A stretch of DNA of 64,000 bases from Liopterus haemorrhoidalis (lineage: Eukaryota; Arthropoda; Insecta; Coleoptera; Dytiscidae), in contig OZ020624.1 in NCBI GenBank assembly GCA_963971575.1, positions 1,989,001-2,053,000 of the forward strand. The letters run 5' to 3'. This document shows, piece by piece, positions 1-10,712 of this stretch. The notes under the pieces are model-generated. The model searched no databases. It was not told the origin of the DNA and worked only from the letters and a program-made list of their open reading frames with translations. The translations under genes and the position numbers were made by a program. Each line of letters starts with the position of its first letter. Position 1 is the stretch's first letter.

Positions 1-67
1 TGCGCCCGCAACGTCTCGGAAAATTCTTAATTGCGCCCTTGCTTCCAAAAAGGTTGGCCACCCCTTT

Positions 68-105
68 GGCCATACCTACAAAACCCTAAAAAAAGCTTCG
101 AGGGA
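68..105 (-). repeat. R1 repeat, 5'-end remnant
   Basis: The reverse complement reads TTTAGGGTTTTGTAGGTATG, the left terminus shared by all R1 copies in this window. Only this terminus is recognisable here; the flanking sequence is unassigned. Confidence 0.5.
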
Positions 106-262
106 AGAAATTTACGGGCGACGACCAAGTTTTTCAAAAGTTTATTATTTTATTTTTTTATAACAAAGTCAAATTTTTATAACAAAGACAAATTTTTTTC
201 GAACCTTCATCACACCTGTATTGTTATAAAACTAATTTTTCTTATTTGCTATTTTCTCTTAC

Positions 263-352
263 CATATCAGTAGAGTTTTCATAAGCTAAATTCTCAGAAA
301 AATAAATAATTGCAAAGACACACAAAATAATATAAAATTTGTTAATATTCAT
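263..352 (-). CDS. First exon of a secreted-protein gene, paralogue of the gene at 761-7760 (runs off left edge)
   Basis: This is a 30-codon first exon: start codon at 352-350, a hydrophobic signal peptide (KFYIILCVFAIIYFSENLA), then ENSTDM and a good donor, ATG|gtaaga, at phase 0. The other gene's first exon is also exactly 30 codons, ends at the same phase, and agrees at 22 of 30 residues, including the final AYENSTD. Roughly 250 bp upstream of both start codons also align, so the duplication included the promoter region. Remaining exons lie beyond the left edge. Function is unknown; secretion is inferred from the signal peptide and the N-glycosylation sequon NST. The model rests on paralogy and splice-site match. 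Confidence 0.7.
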
Positions 353-639
353 GTTGAAACAAGTTGTTGAAGGTAGTTTTTGTTTAAAATATATTGAAAA
401 TTCAGTTAAATATATTGTTATGTGCTGCTGAATATTTAATTAGCTTCAATAATACAATAAGAAATATTATGTAAGTTACATGAAATTTGATTAACGTACA
501 ATTTAAATAAATCTATCTAATAAATTTAAAGAAACCACTACAGAAATTATTATCTACTTAAAGAAAAGAAATAAAATAAAATTTAAATGTCCTTATAAAT
601 AATTCCTGGAAATATAAAAAGCGTGACAGACATAGAGAA

Positions 640-705
640 AAATTGATGTGAAGTGTGAATTTTCACACATTTCAGAATTTCGCAGGTATTTAGTAAGTGA
701 ATAAA
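640..705 (-). repeat. R1 repeat, 3'-end fragment
   Basis: The signature GTGTGAATTTTCACAC palindrome is followed by ATTTCAGAATTTCGCAGGTA, the conserved 3' terminus of R1 read in reverse. Nothing else of R1 remains. It lies just past the 3' end of the secreted-protein gene. Confidence 0.6.
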
Positions 706-760
706 AGCTCTTGTGAGCCTAATTTTTTATTTTTCATGTATTTTTTCATTTTCCATTTAT

Positions 761-3700
761 TTAATCAAATAAAATATCTGGATCATTTTCAAGATATTTG
801 GAAGCTTGAATCATTTGTATATGAAAATCTAAATTCATCATGAACTTTTTAAATTTCTCTGTTGGTATTTTCTTCATAGTTGGTATTTTCTTTATAGTTG
901 GTTTTTCCTTCATAGTAATTAACTCCCAAAGACCTGCAAAAATAGAAACGAAATTTATAATACAGTTGATAGAATAGTTATTAACGTCCAATTGGTATAA
1001 TAGTAAAGTTAGGAAATAATTTCATTCAGCTTTTTGGACAAGAAGACAGCTTATAAAGTCTGTTCCAAACGGTTAAGCGGAACTAGATTTTGCAATCTAG
1101 TCATCGTTTAAATCGTGCCTTTCGGCCGTTTTGTTTAAGCTTTGTAAATCATACTTACAATAAACATTTTTTGGTTAAGGTTAATATCATTTTAAAATGT
1201 CATTTTCTTTATATTTTGATTTTTTGTGTCATTCTTAATACAAATTTCCCATTTATTTATTTTTTTGTCATTAAAATATAAAAAAAAAATATTTAATTTT
1301 GACATATGTCATTCGTTTCCATGGTTTCATTGTTGGAATTTTAAATTTTGACATCCCAACGTGAAAAATGAAATAACCCAAGCAAGGTCCCTTCTCGTGA
1401 CAACCTAAAAGAACTAAATTCGCATTTAGTTCCGCTTAACCGTTTGGAACAGACTGTACACACGTTTTATTTAACACACTTTTTACCCTTTAATACAGTT
1501 TCATTGTTGTATTTTTTTTTTGTAACAAATGTGTAAGAGAGAGATGGAGATAGGCCATTTTCCATGTGTTGGAGAGAGATAGTGATATATTGGTAAAAAT
1601 GTATTTTTTTTGTTTAAATAATTATTTTCAGGCTACAAATGTTTGTAAATGGGTATAATTATTATAAAATATCGTATGTTTATAAATTGTATGTCCTATT
1701 TCACTTGTTATCACCGGATTTATTAAATTTTTGTGTATTCCCTCGATATAAAATTTTATTACTCCAGAACTATGTTGAATTAAGAAATGAAATTTTGACA
1801 GTAAATAGTTGGAACCCTACTGAATGTCCCCTAAAAATTTAATTTCTTAATGCTAAAAGGTTTTTGAAATACTAATTTTTAAGTATATTTCCATATATCC
1901 CAATTCGCTGTTTAGTTGGAGGTTCTGCCGTTGTAGCTCGTAGCGCTGTGTTACAACAATGGCCAAGCAGTTGACATCTCGTGTTTTGTGTTAAATTTTT
2001 ATTGAAAAAACTAGTAAAAAGTTGCCATCGAATTCAAAAAACATTAAAAACAATTAAATTAACACCTTAATAAATTTTTTTAAATAATTATTTCATCCTA
2101 GTAGAGTGTTTGTGAAAAAATATGAGAGTAACAAAATAGCGTCTCTGAGCAAGTAGAATTTCGCGTTTTAGAAAATTAATATTTCAACTCTGGAGGTGAT
2201 TTAAGAAATTTAAAATGTGTACACGTTTCAGTTAAGGCCTTTTTTAACTGCTGATCAAGTTTGGTTTCTGGATTTTGTAATTTTTTGTAGTTTTTATAGG
2301 TCCGGGGTTGCTGTGTGTAGGAGAGAGATGGAACGAGCTCTGGAGACATGTGTTAGAGAGAGATGAAAACATTTTCAGAAAAATGGTAATATTTTTAAAT
2401 AAAGCCTAAAAAATATGTATGTATTGTGTAAAATTGTGCTTTTGGGGGATTATTGGGGAAAATGTTTTTATTTGTTTTTAAATTTATGCTTGTAATATTT
2501 TTAATGGTAAGTAAGCAATGTGTAGGAGAGAGATAGAGCAAGCCCAGCTGCCGTGTGTTAGAAAGAGACAGCATCTACAAATGTTTTTTTTTTTTGTAAA
2601 AATTAAAAAGCTATTAGGTTTGTATCACTAAAAAGGAACTTTTGGGAATTGTTGGGATGTTTTTTTTTGCTTTTACCATTAAAATTTTGTCTTAGGTTGC
2701 TGTGTGTAAAAGAGAGATGAGAGACAACAACAATTTAAAAAAATGTGTTTTTTCAATAAATGTTTAAAAATTATTTGAATGTGTCTTTAAAAATGAACTT
2801 TTGGGTCTAATTGGGATGGGATCTTCTCCTGAAACTTATTGTCTAGGGATGTTGTGTGTAGAAGAGAGATGGAGATATACCAGTTACAAAGGTAAGAGAG
2901 AGGCAACAACAATTTTAAAATAACTATGCTACAATAAAGGAAATGAAAGTCAATAGCCCTGTTCGTAGAGCCATTTCTAACTGTATATTATCGACAGAAG
3001 CAAATGAATAATATTGATACTGGTATCGTATCAGTAGTATCGGAATATCCCTGCACGTGATTAGTAATTTATTTTTGTAAATTTACCTGAACTGCTGTCT
3101 TGTATCTGAGTGACATTTTCTGGAATAAGTCCTTCGTTTAATATTCCTCCTAAAGGATCTGCCCTTTTGTATTTCTTCATCTTATTGTATGTGTCTCTTT
3201 TTGGAAATGTCAAACTATAGAATTTCTCCGGTTTAATATATTTAGCCATATCTAAAATTAATAATTATTAATGACAGTCTAAAATGAATAGATGAAGTAC
3301 ATATCATTTTTAGGGTTTTGTAGGTATGACCAAAAAACCCTTATACCGTCATTTTGTCGTCTGTCTGTCTGTCTGTTCGGTAAAAATTGTAGCCAAACGG
3401 CTAAACCTAGAGAGTTGAAATTTGGCATGCTTATACAACTCTTTGACCCGCACATAGGAAAAATACTAAAACATCTAAAAAACATACCCCCCTAAAAATA
3501 TAAACAAATATGTGCTCATCGAAAACAAAAATATATTTTTTTAATTCTGAGTAGGGTATCAAATGAAAGCCCTTAGTACGTGGATTAACGATCAAATTTT
3601 TATTTTTGCAAAATAAATTATTTTGATGCGATTTTTGCCAAAATTGTGCAAAAAAAAATTTGTCCCACACCCTGTAGCCCAGATGGTTTAAACTAAAAAT

Positions 3701-6700
3701 CTAAAAAAATTCTAAGTAATGTATATTGGTGTGAACCGAAATAGTACAACAGGATTTTTTGATCAGATTATGTTTTCGGAAAATAACGCATTTTTTGTGG
3801 TTTTTGGTTCACAAAGTACAAAAGTTATACCAATGTAAGACACCCACATGCAAGGCGTACGATAGCGTAGTGGTTAGAGCACTGGTGTCGTAAGCTAAAA
3901 TTCGCTGGAAACGAAGGGTTTCGAGTACGGAGTGAATTTTATTTTTCCTGTTTTTTTTTTTTGCATTTTTATTATGTTGAAATTATTTTGTCAAAATTCT
4001 AGTTATATTTTGACAAATGTTGCATTTAATTTTTAAGAGCGTAAATTTAATAACCAGTCTTATTATATGATTAACAGACGATAAATTATTTTAAAAATAT
4101 CGTTCATTTTGCCGTGATTACTACAAAGTAAAATTTGTCCTACACACTCAGCATACCGCCTTCACTTATTATATACCTGCGAAACCCTGAAATGTGTGAA
4201 TATTCACACTTCACATCAATTTTTAAAAATTGTCTTTAAAATCTTATATAATATAGGATATTCTAAACGATTAGGCGGTCAAATAGTTGGTCTATCAAAT
4301 CTAGTTTTTGAGATACGCTATATTGGCCTCTTTTACAATAAAATATCTTATTTCTTAACTTGTGTATTTTTCACGTTATTACTGTTACTATTTGCTCCAA
4401 CTGCCAGTTACGAAAACAAAAGAGACAAAGTAAGGTATTTATTTCACAAAGTAGATAAATATACATTCATCACTTATCACTTAAAAATGTATTTTGTACG
4501 ACTTTCTAGCATGGAGTTTATCAGAACAGTCTGTCTGAGGACTCCAACAGTAGTAGGCCAACATGTGGCTATCTTATCTTCCTTGATATCTATCTTCCAT
4601 AGTTTTATGTCCTGATGGAATCTTTCCCCCGGTTCTTCACTAAAATCACCTAGGTTTTCTGGTAAGTGGTCATAATACAACCGAGAATATTAAAGTTGGA
4701 AAGCATATTTTCCACTAATTCTCTGCCTTATGATTTCCAAGAAAATTTTTTACTACTTGAATAAATGAACACCAAGAATTAGATTCAATCTCGTTCATTG
4801 ATGCGGTTGGATTGGATTGTGGATCTTTAGTAGGTTGCCTTATCTGAGGACCATCAAATATTCTTTCAGTTTTTCAGAGTTAATCCCAGGAAATTTACGT
4901 GTCAAGTAGCCTACACAAAGTCCATCTCGATTTAAAGCCTTCAAAAATTGCTACATAAACCCAAACTTGATATGCAAGGGTGGAAATATAATTTCTCCAC
5001 GACCACTATAGAATTTACCAATTCTAAAACCGATTTTGACTACAGAAAGTTAATATTCTAACACAAGAGTTGGAATGTTATTCTAAAGCACTTATCTTCT
5101 TATGCATTTTGCGTGTATTTCATTCCATCACTTGTTACGGAATAACTATTCCATACTTGTTGTCTTTTGTTTTTGTAGGGTTACATTAAGATATATGCAA
5201 CGTTTACATTAAATAAATGCAACATAACTTCCTAACCTAAAACAGTGGCCGATGTGCGGCAAATTAAATTAAAATTAAACAAATAATGAATAAAAAAAAT
5301 AGTTTAATTAATTGATTAATTTGTTATGTATATAAATTATGTGTTAAGATAAAATGTTTGTTAAAATAATTATTTGTTAATTTTTTTTTTCTTTCTGGTG
5401 GTCGTGGAGAAAGTAGGGTCTGTGACTCGGTTGGAAGAGAAAATTCGATGCTCGTGGTTCCGAGCGCGAGCCGCAGGCGAATTTTCCACTCGCATCGAAT
5501 TTTCTCATTCCAACCTTGTTACAGAATATACTATTTCTCTCTCGCAACCAAAGGTTCGTTGACAACGTTTTGTTTTTCTTGAATTATGTCATTTCTTAAT
5601 GGAAATCACCCAATTTCTGTTAACCCAGTGCTGATCCCAAAAACAAGGATATTTTGTATAGCCACTTTGCTGTCCAAGGAGGAAGTTTACTGTTTTTAGA
5701 TAAAAAAAACTAAAATCAATTAGTCTGTATCTCAAAAACTAGAGCTGCTACGAAAAAGAGTCGGGTATTTTTGGAATCAGCAAATATCCAAAATCAGTTC
5801 TTACTTTGCCGGCACCAAGATAAAAAATGTATTTTGTTGGGCAATGTTATATATACATTACCTGGTTTCATATATATAGCAAAATATTGAAATTCTGGAG
5901 TTTCCTTAGTTATTTTCATTCCATACTGAACAGCTAGATCCGTAGCATTGACATAGAAGGTAATTCTATGTTCTGCTGGTGTCGCGTACACCGGTGGATT
6001 ATGTAGAAAGAATCCACCGACAGATGGTGCTTTTTTGATACATGGGCCATAGAATGAGTAGCCATAAGAGAATATGCATTCTTCATCTTCAATTACATTT
6101 ATTTGTTTGTAAAAAAATAGATCGGTTTCTATTGAATTCACATTGTATGTATAATGAAATATTATAAACGCTCTTAGATCCCAATTGTTTCCTTCTTGAT
6201 CCTGAAATAAAATTCTTAATTAAAACCGCATATCCACTTGCAAGTAAAAGTTGCGAGACTTAAGCCGCATTCAGACTTAGAGATGGGTCGTTCATGAACG
6301 AACCGGCTCACTGAGCCGACTCAGTACACTGACCGAAGTGACACGGTTCACCAAATTGAAATGAGCCGGCTCACGGCTCACTGTATAGTTTCAAGGATAC
6401 GATTGGTCGGGCGATTGTGAGCAGTGACCGGAGTGATTCGGATCTGGATCGATGTCATGTTGAACTTCGCGAGAACTCGGCGTGTAATGTATTATCATAA
6501 AGTGTATTATTTATTGTCATCAATTTGTAGGGCAGTTTATTTGAAACTAATAGGCTTAGTCTGTATTTTCTTACAACCATACTATATAAAAATATTGAAA
6601 ATATTGCCAAATCCCAGATGTTCGATTTATACGGGCAATAAACATCGCCATAAACTTAACACATCTGGTTTAAAATACAGTAGCTACATAAAGTGAATTG

Positions 6701-7760
6701 TTTGTTTCAAAAATGTTAGATAAGAACCGGGGCTAAGTGACGTTCTACCTACGAGCGAACGACTGACAACTGACCGGGTTAAGCGACGTTCTACCTACGA
6801 GCGAACGACCGACAACTGACCGGGTCTAAGAAAGAGCCGGCTCTAAGCGACGTCTACCTACAAGCGAACGACTGACAACTGACCGGGTTAAGCGACGTTC
6901 TACCTACGAGCGAACGACCGACAACTGACCGGGTCTAAGAAAGAGCCGGCTCTAAGCGACGTCTACCTACAACCGAACGACCTGTGTCTCGAAAACATGT
7001 TTACTTAACCGGATCACTGAGCCGGATCAATGAACCGGCTCAACAAACTGAACGACCTCCACTGATCCGGTTCCGCAAACTGAGCCGAAATTCCCATCTC
7101 TAATTCAGACCTCTTTAAATTAACGAGTTATAGACTGTTCGTTGTTACGCTCTGACTTATGTTTTAATGCATTCTTTTGACGTTCCATGTACCGTTCACA
7201 TCTGTTATAAATTAGTACGTTACGAATAACCCTCCATCAGTGAATTTTGAAACCAACTATTTTGCTTCCTAAAATATTTTATATGTATTATCGTTCTTAT
7301 AATTCTGTTGTCTTAGATTTTAACTACCTAATTACCTAAATTGATCATATTTACTGTCCGTCTTTGTAATTTTGAGCAAGATTTGTTAATGATAACATTA
7401 TGTTAGGTTATGTAAAGGCATTCGATAACTACGGTGTAACTAATAGAATGCGATAGCCAATGTGTTTATATGTCTGTCTCATTAAAACATCTCACTAGAT
7501 TTAAGTTTAGAAAATTATGCACAATCTACAACAAACAGCGTATTAAATCTGAACGGTTCCTTATCATATGACAAACTTTCTGGTGACAGTGAACAGTCCA
7601 TAAGCTACAGTGCATAAGCTATTGATTTAAGAGCTCTGAATGCGGCTTAATTGTTCTTATTTGCTCTTACCACATCAGTTGAGTTTTCATAAGCTAAACT
7701 CTCAGGAAAATAAAATATCGCAAGGATACACAAAATAATATTGAATTTGTTGAAATTCAT
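761..7760 (-). CDS. Secreted protein of unknown family, 255 aa, four exons
   Basis: Exons are 7760-7671, 6201-5862, 3251-3087 and 933-761. All junctions are GT/AG and the phases agree (0, 1, 1). The product starts with a signal peptide (residues 1-23, cleavage near SLA/YE) and has sequons at N26, N115 and N188. The mature part has only two cysteines (C72, C84), which could pair. The C-terminus is lysine-rich with a repeated KIPT motif (around 210-225). I recognise no enzyme or binding domain, and no transmembrane segment follows the signal peptide, so a small secreted glycoprotein is the most that can be said. AATAAA overlaps the stop region, a plausible polyadenylation signal. Intron 1 holds two nested MITEs, intron 2 an R1 copy and a decayed gene fragment, intron 3 MITE-A and a degenerate tandem repeat. 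A paralogous first exon lies downstream at 352-263. Exon structure is well supported; function is not. Confidence 0.72.
1056..1456 (+). mobile_element. MITE-A copy 1
   Basis: The ends are inverted repeats of about 30 bp related to CAGTCTGTTCCAAACGGTTA, flanked by TA on both sides, as in Tc1/mariner-type insertion. The 401-bp body has no transposase. The 60-70-codon open frame starting MQSS is part of the repeat, recurs in other copies and is not a gene. This copy lies in intron 3 of the secreted-protein gene. Confidence 0.85.
1525..2910 (+). repeat. Degenerate tandem repeat with GTGTGTAGGAGAGAGATGG core
   Basis: A core of GTGTGTAGGAGAGAGATGG recurs at about 2310, 2517, 2699 and 2850, with weaker versions near 1530 and 1566. 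Between cores the sequence also aligns (an AT-rich stretch, then CTTTTGGG and TTGGGATG), so the unit is about 150-210 bp and heavily diverged. It lies in intron 3 of the secreted-protein gene. No coding content is seen. Confidence 0.55.
3308..4235 (+). mobile_element. R1 repeat, complete copy (R1a)
   Basis: The left end TTTAGGGTTTTGTAGGTATG and the right end, read in reverse (ATTTCAGGGTTTCGCAGGTA), form imperfect inverted termini. Inside are a short GTCT microsatellite, the conserved stretch GAGAGTTGAAATTTGGCATG, and a tRNA-like module at about 3854-3932 with an A-box-like TAGCGTAGTGG and a B-box-like GGGTTTCGAGT. A GTGTGAATATTCACAC palindrome marks the 3' tail. Short frames in it recur between copies and are not genes. 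It sits in intron 2 of the secreted-protein gene. Class is uncertain: inverted ends suggest a DNA element, while the pol III-like boxes recall SINEs. Confidence 0.7.
4470..5045 (-). pseudogene. Decayed copy of a widespread arthropod gene family (GERFHQD motif)
   Basis: Read on the minus strand in shifting frames, the stretch gives GEIIFPPLHIKFGFM, then DGPQIRQPTKDP, then VVKNFLGNHKAEN, and finally PENLGDFSEEPGERFHQDIK. I recognise these, in this order, as pieces of a multi-copy arthropod protein family of unknown function that behaves like transposon-derived sequence. Stops and frameshifts separate the pieces, so this is a relic. It lies in intron 2 of the secreted-protein gene. Confidence 0.5.
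5428..5516 (+). repeat. Short GC-richer inverted repeat
   Basis: GGTTGGAAGAGAAAATTCGA at the left is mirrored at the right by TCGAATTTTCTCATTCCAAC, leaving a loop of roughly 40 bases. It could fold as a hairpin or be a very short foldback element. Its role is unknown. Confidence 0.5.
6260..7650 (+). mobile_element. Outer MITE with TTAAGCCGCATTCAGA termini, split by a hAT MITE
   Basis: The left end TTAAGCCGCATTCAGAC and the reverse complement of the right end (TTAAGCCGCATTCAGAGC) match over about 28 bp. If TTAA belongs to the target duplication, the element is piggyBac-like; a 3-bp TTA/TAA duplication (PIF/Harbinger-like) is equally possible. A separate hAT MITE has inserted at 6277-7102, within the left terminal repeat. 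No transposase is seen. A diverged end of the same family is visible near 52737. Confidence 0.7.
6277..7102 (+). mobile_element. hAT-type MITE with 8-bp duplication ATTCAGAC and internal tandem repeat
   Basis: The termini TAGAGATGGG and CCCATCTCTA are flanked on both sides by the perfect 8-bp duplication ATTCAGAC, diagnostic of hAT insertion. Subterminal regions are rich in GAGCCGGCTC-type motifs. From about 6725 to 6985 there is a tandem repeat of about 108 bp, itself made of two half-units sharing CGAACGACTGACAACTGACC. There is no transposase frame. It is inserted in the outer MITE within intron 1 of the secreted-protein gene. Confidence 0.85.
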
Positions 7761-7984
7761 GTTGAAACAAGTTGTTCAAAGTAGCTTTTTGTTTAAAATG
7801 TGTTTAAAAGTTCATTAAACATGTTATGTGCTGATGAATATTTTATTAGCTTGAAAGAAACAATAATATGTTGTGCAAAAGTGCACTTAGAAAAAAGAAA
7901 TAAAATAAAATTAAAGTTCTCATAAATAATTCCTAGATATAAACAATGTACAAGAGTGCATTTAATCTGTCTCATTTTGTAATA

Positions 7985-8400
7985 CGAAACTATGGTCTAT
8001 TTCAAATTAGAAAAAAGTAGATAGCGCTGCGAACCGAGTACGATTTACACTAGACAAATACAGCATAGCGGGAAATTTAAAATAAGTTACAACTAGGACA
8101 TGGGCGTAGTATCTGGGTTAGCAAGTGATTTTTTTTTTTTAATATAAAGAAGGTTAATAAGATATTGAAATAAACAAGGCAGATAATACACTTACGTTCT
8201 TTATACGACATAAATTCAGTTTAATGGGAAATTTGAAAAAATTAAACAAAATAATTTTTTATAATTATGTACTATACATAAAAAGAGAGATTTGGCTAAA
8301 AGAGTTTAAATAAAGTAATAAAACAAACAATATATCTTCAGAGCTAAAATTTCTTATTTAAATATTTATTGTAAATAAAAATTAAAAATATATGTATACA
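7985..8400 (+). repeat. Partial copy of the GGTCTATTTCAAA element
   Basis: ACTATGGTCTATTTCAAA and about 350 bp after it match the complete element at 45498-46328, including AGTAGATAGCGCTGCGAACC and ATGTACTATA near the end. The far terminus is missing here. It lies upstream of the secreted-protein gene start and abuts a short TGTCTCATTTTGTAATACG terminus of another MITE family. Confidence 0.65.
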
Positions 8401-8797
8401 GGGTGTTTGTTTGAAACGGGGCACCCCGAAAATCTCCTTTATTTGTAAAGATACAAAAAATCTTCAGAACAAAAGTTAAAGTAGACAAAAAGGTCTATCT
8501 AAAGGTTACTATAAGAATTCTGAGGCACTTCCGGTTTCACCGGAAATGATGTCAACTTTTGATCTAGCATAGGGAATCGATAAATTTATATTTTTTTCCT
8601 AAAAGTACATTAAATTCGCTTTACAATGACACCATAAAATCATATTTTTATGTTAACCATTTCAAAATGGCGACCATTTATTTACAAAATAATAATCAAC
8701 ATAAGTTTTACAAAGTTGAACGTAGCAAGCTTTGAAAACAATAAAAACAATAAAAAAACAATATTTTTTTAATCAACCTTCATGAATAGGGGCGTGA
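8401..8797. other. Unassigned AT-rich stretch with a possible transposon end
   Basis: It begins ACAGGGTGTTTGTTTGAAAC, which looks like a transposon terminus, but no partner inverted end was found. No gene or RNA is visible. Confidence 0.25.
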
Positions 8798-9080
8798 ATA
8801 GGATTAGAAATTAATTTACTTTCCTTTCTTTTACTTTCCATTCCTTTATTAAAAAAAAGAAAAATCATATTCCTTTAAATCTTCTATTAAATATTTTTTA
8901 GTACAAGCTATAGCTTCAACTATTTTTTTATTTGCAATTTTATTAATAATATCTAAAATAAATTTTATAAGAGAATTATTAAAAGTAAATAAATTTTTAA
9001 TAATATTAATCAATTCAACTTTATTATTAAAAATAGATGCAGCACCATTTCATTTTTGATTTCCAGAAATTATTGAAGGC
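8798..9080 (+). pseudogene. ND2: NUMT: nuclear copy of part of mitochondrial ND2
   Basis: Translated with the invertebrate mitochondrial code, this reads MGLEINLLSF at the left, SSIKYFLVQAMAS in the middle, and KMDAAPFHFWFPEIIEG at the right, which are conserved blocks of NADH dehydrogenase subunit 2 in the right order. Key support is TGA read as Trp in FHFWFPE and ATA as Met. An indel near 8850 shifts the frame between the first two blocks, so the copy is dead. Base composition is strongly mitochondrial. Only about 280 bp survive. It is flanked on the right by an R1 copy. Not expressed as protein. Confidence 0.85.
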
Positions 9081-9144
9081 ACCTAAAACACTTCTTCTAT
9101 GAGTCCATGACTTAATCCAGCAGATTTTTTTTATTCAATTTATT

Positions 9145-10140
9145 TTTTAGGATTTTGTAGGTATGACCAAAAAACCCTTATACCGTCATTTTGTCGTCTG
9201 TCTGTCTGTCTGTCTGTTTGGTAAAAATTGTAGCCAAACGGCTAAACCTAGAGAGTTGAAATTTGGCATGCTTGTACAACTTTTTGACCCGCACATAGGA
9301 AAAATACTAAAACATCTAAAAAACATATCCCCCTAAAAATATAAACAATTCTGTGTAGGGTATCAAATGAAAGCCCTTGGTACGTGGATTAACGATCAAA
9401 ATTTTATTTTTGCAAAATAAATTATTTTGAAGCGATTTTTGCCAAAATTGTGCAAAAAAAAAATTGTCCCACATCCTGTAGCCCAGATGGTTTAAACTAA
9501 AAATTTGAAAAAATTCTAATAATGTACGATGTAATGTATGATGTGAACCGGAATAGTTCAACAGGAATTTTTGATCAGATTATGTTTAAGGAAAATAACG
9601 CATTTTTTTGTTTTTAACTAAAATATGTAAAATATTTAATCTGCTATTTAACACAGTAAACGAGTGAACATCCGTAGTCCAGTGGTAATGTTTTCGCTTC
9701 GTAAGTTGCAAACTACAGTTCGATTCCCGTTAATTTTTATTTTTTCTGTTTTTTTTTTTGCATTTTTATTTTGTCAAAATTCTAGTAATATTTTGGCAAA
9801 TGTTGCATTTAATTTTTAAAAGCGTAAATTTAATAACCAGTGGGAAGTGTTGAAATTATAATTTAATTCTATGTTGTATACGAAATCAGAGGGGCGGAGT
9901 TTATGACTTAAACAACCAATGGAAGCCATAGGCGCAATTTTCAAAATATTAATGAACCTTGCTATATAAAAAAATACTGCAAATATTTAGAAACCCAAAT
10001 CCTGGTATTAGGCATTCGAATTAAAATTAATAAAAAAATATTTTAACATAAAATTTGTTTTGGCATCCCAAATAATCATCATTCACTTACCTGCGAAACC
10101 CTGAAATGTGTGAAAATTCACACTTCACATAATTTTTTTA
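9145..10140 (+). mobile_element. R1 repeat, complete copy (R1b)
   Basis: Both R1 termini are present (TTTAGGATTTTGTAGGTATG and the 3' tail with GTGTGAAAATTCACAC). The tRNA-like module at about 9667-9730 differs from that of R1a: A-box-like TAGTCCAGTGG and B-box-like CAGTTCGATTCCC. The 3' third also contains about 200 bp absent from R1a but shared with R1c and R1d. Confidence 0.7.
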
Positions 10141-10199
10141 TATATAGAATTATTACAGCTGCTGCGATCTTTCTATAGTACGACGCCATCTTGACTACT

Positions 10200-10345
10200 C
10201 TCCACAAGTGGACATAGGCTTGAGAGTTCTCTCGAGAGTACTCTTGAGAGTACACCCGGCCGAAATCAGCTCTCTAGTGGACAAGCCCGTGAGAGTTGCT
10301 ATCGAGAGTTACTCTCGAGAGTACTCTCAAGTGGACAGGCCCCTT
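10200..10345 (+). repeat. Palindrome-rich AGTGGACA/GAGAGTACTCTC block
   Basis: Nested copies of GAGAGTACTCTC and TCTCGAGAG lie between AGTGGACA motifs at about 10208, 10277 and 10331. The block can fold in several ways and may be a small foldback element. No flanking target duplication was identified. Confidence 0.5.
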
Positions 10346-10445
10346 AAGGGGACTAGGGTGAGAGGAAGAGGGAGGTAGAGGTAGATATAGATAGATAAAG
10401 TGAGAGAGAGAGGGTGGGAGAGAGAGAGAAAGAGAGATAAATCAA
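10346..10445 (+). repeat. Purine-rich (GA) low-complexity tract
   Basis: The plus strand is nearly pure purine, with runs of GAGAGAGAGA. This is simple sequence. Confidence 0.8.
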
Positions 10446-10566
10446 ATTAATACCGATAAGAGTTTTATTAAAAAATGTCATATAAATTAACACAGAACAT
10501 TAACATTTATTTATTATATATATAACTATATATGTATAGTACTTAATATGTATATACAGACACCCA

Positions 10567-10712
10567 TACCATGGCGCGGTGAATCCCCCCCCCCGCACAA
10601 ATTTTAACGAAATAAGCGTGAATTGCTCGAGTGTTACTCTCAAATGTATAGAGTACACTCAACCTGAATAGGTGCTTCATAAGTGGTAGCCGTTCTTCAC
10701 CACACCATGGTA
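10567..10712 (+). mobile_element. Possible small MITE
   Basis: TACCATGGCGCGGTGAA at the left is mirrored by TTCACCACACCATGGTA at the right (15 of 17 bases complementary), about 146 bp apart. Target duplications are unclear. Confidence 0.4.

Noticed and set aside
3841..3932. A genuine tRNA gene in R1a
   Set aside because: A and B boxes are present, but the ends do not pair convincingly and the segment is part of a repeat, so it is tRNA-like rather than a tRNA gene.
4196..4615. 139-codon plus-strand frame
   Set aside because: It starts in the R1 tail and runs antisense to a decayed GERFHQD-family fragment; low-complexity composition and no splice or start support.
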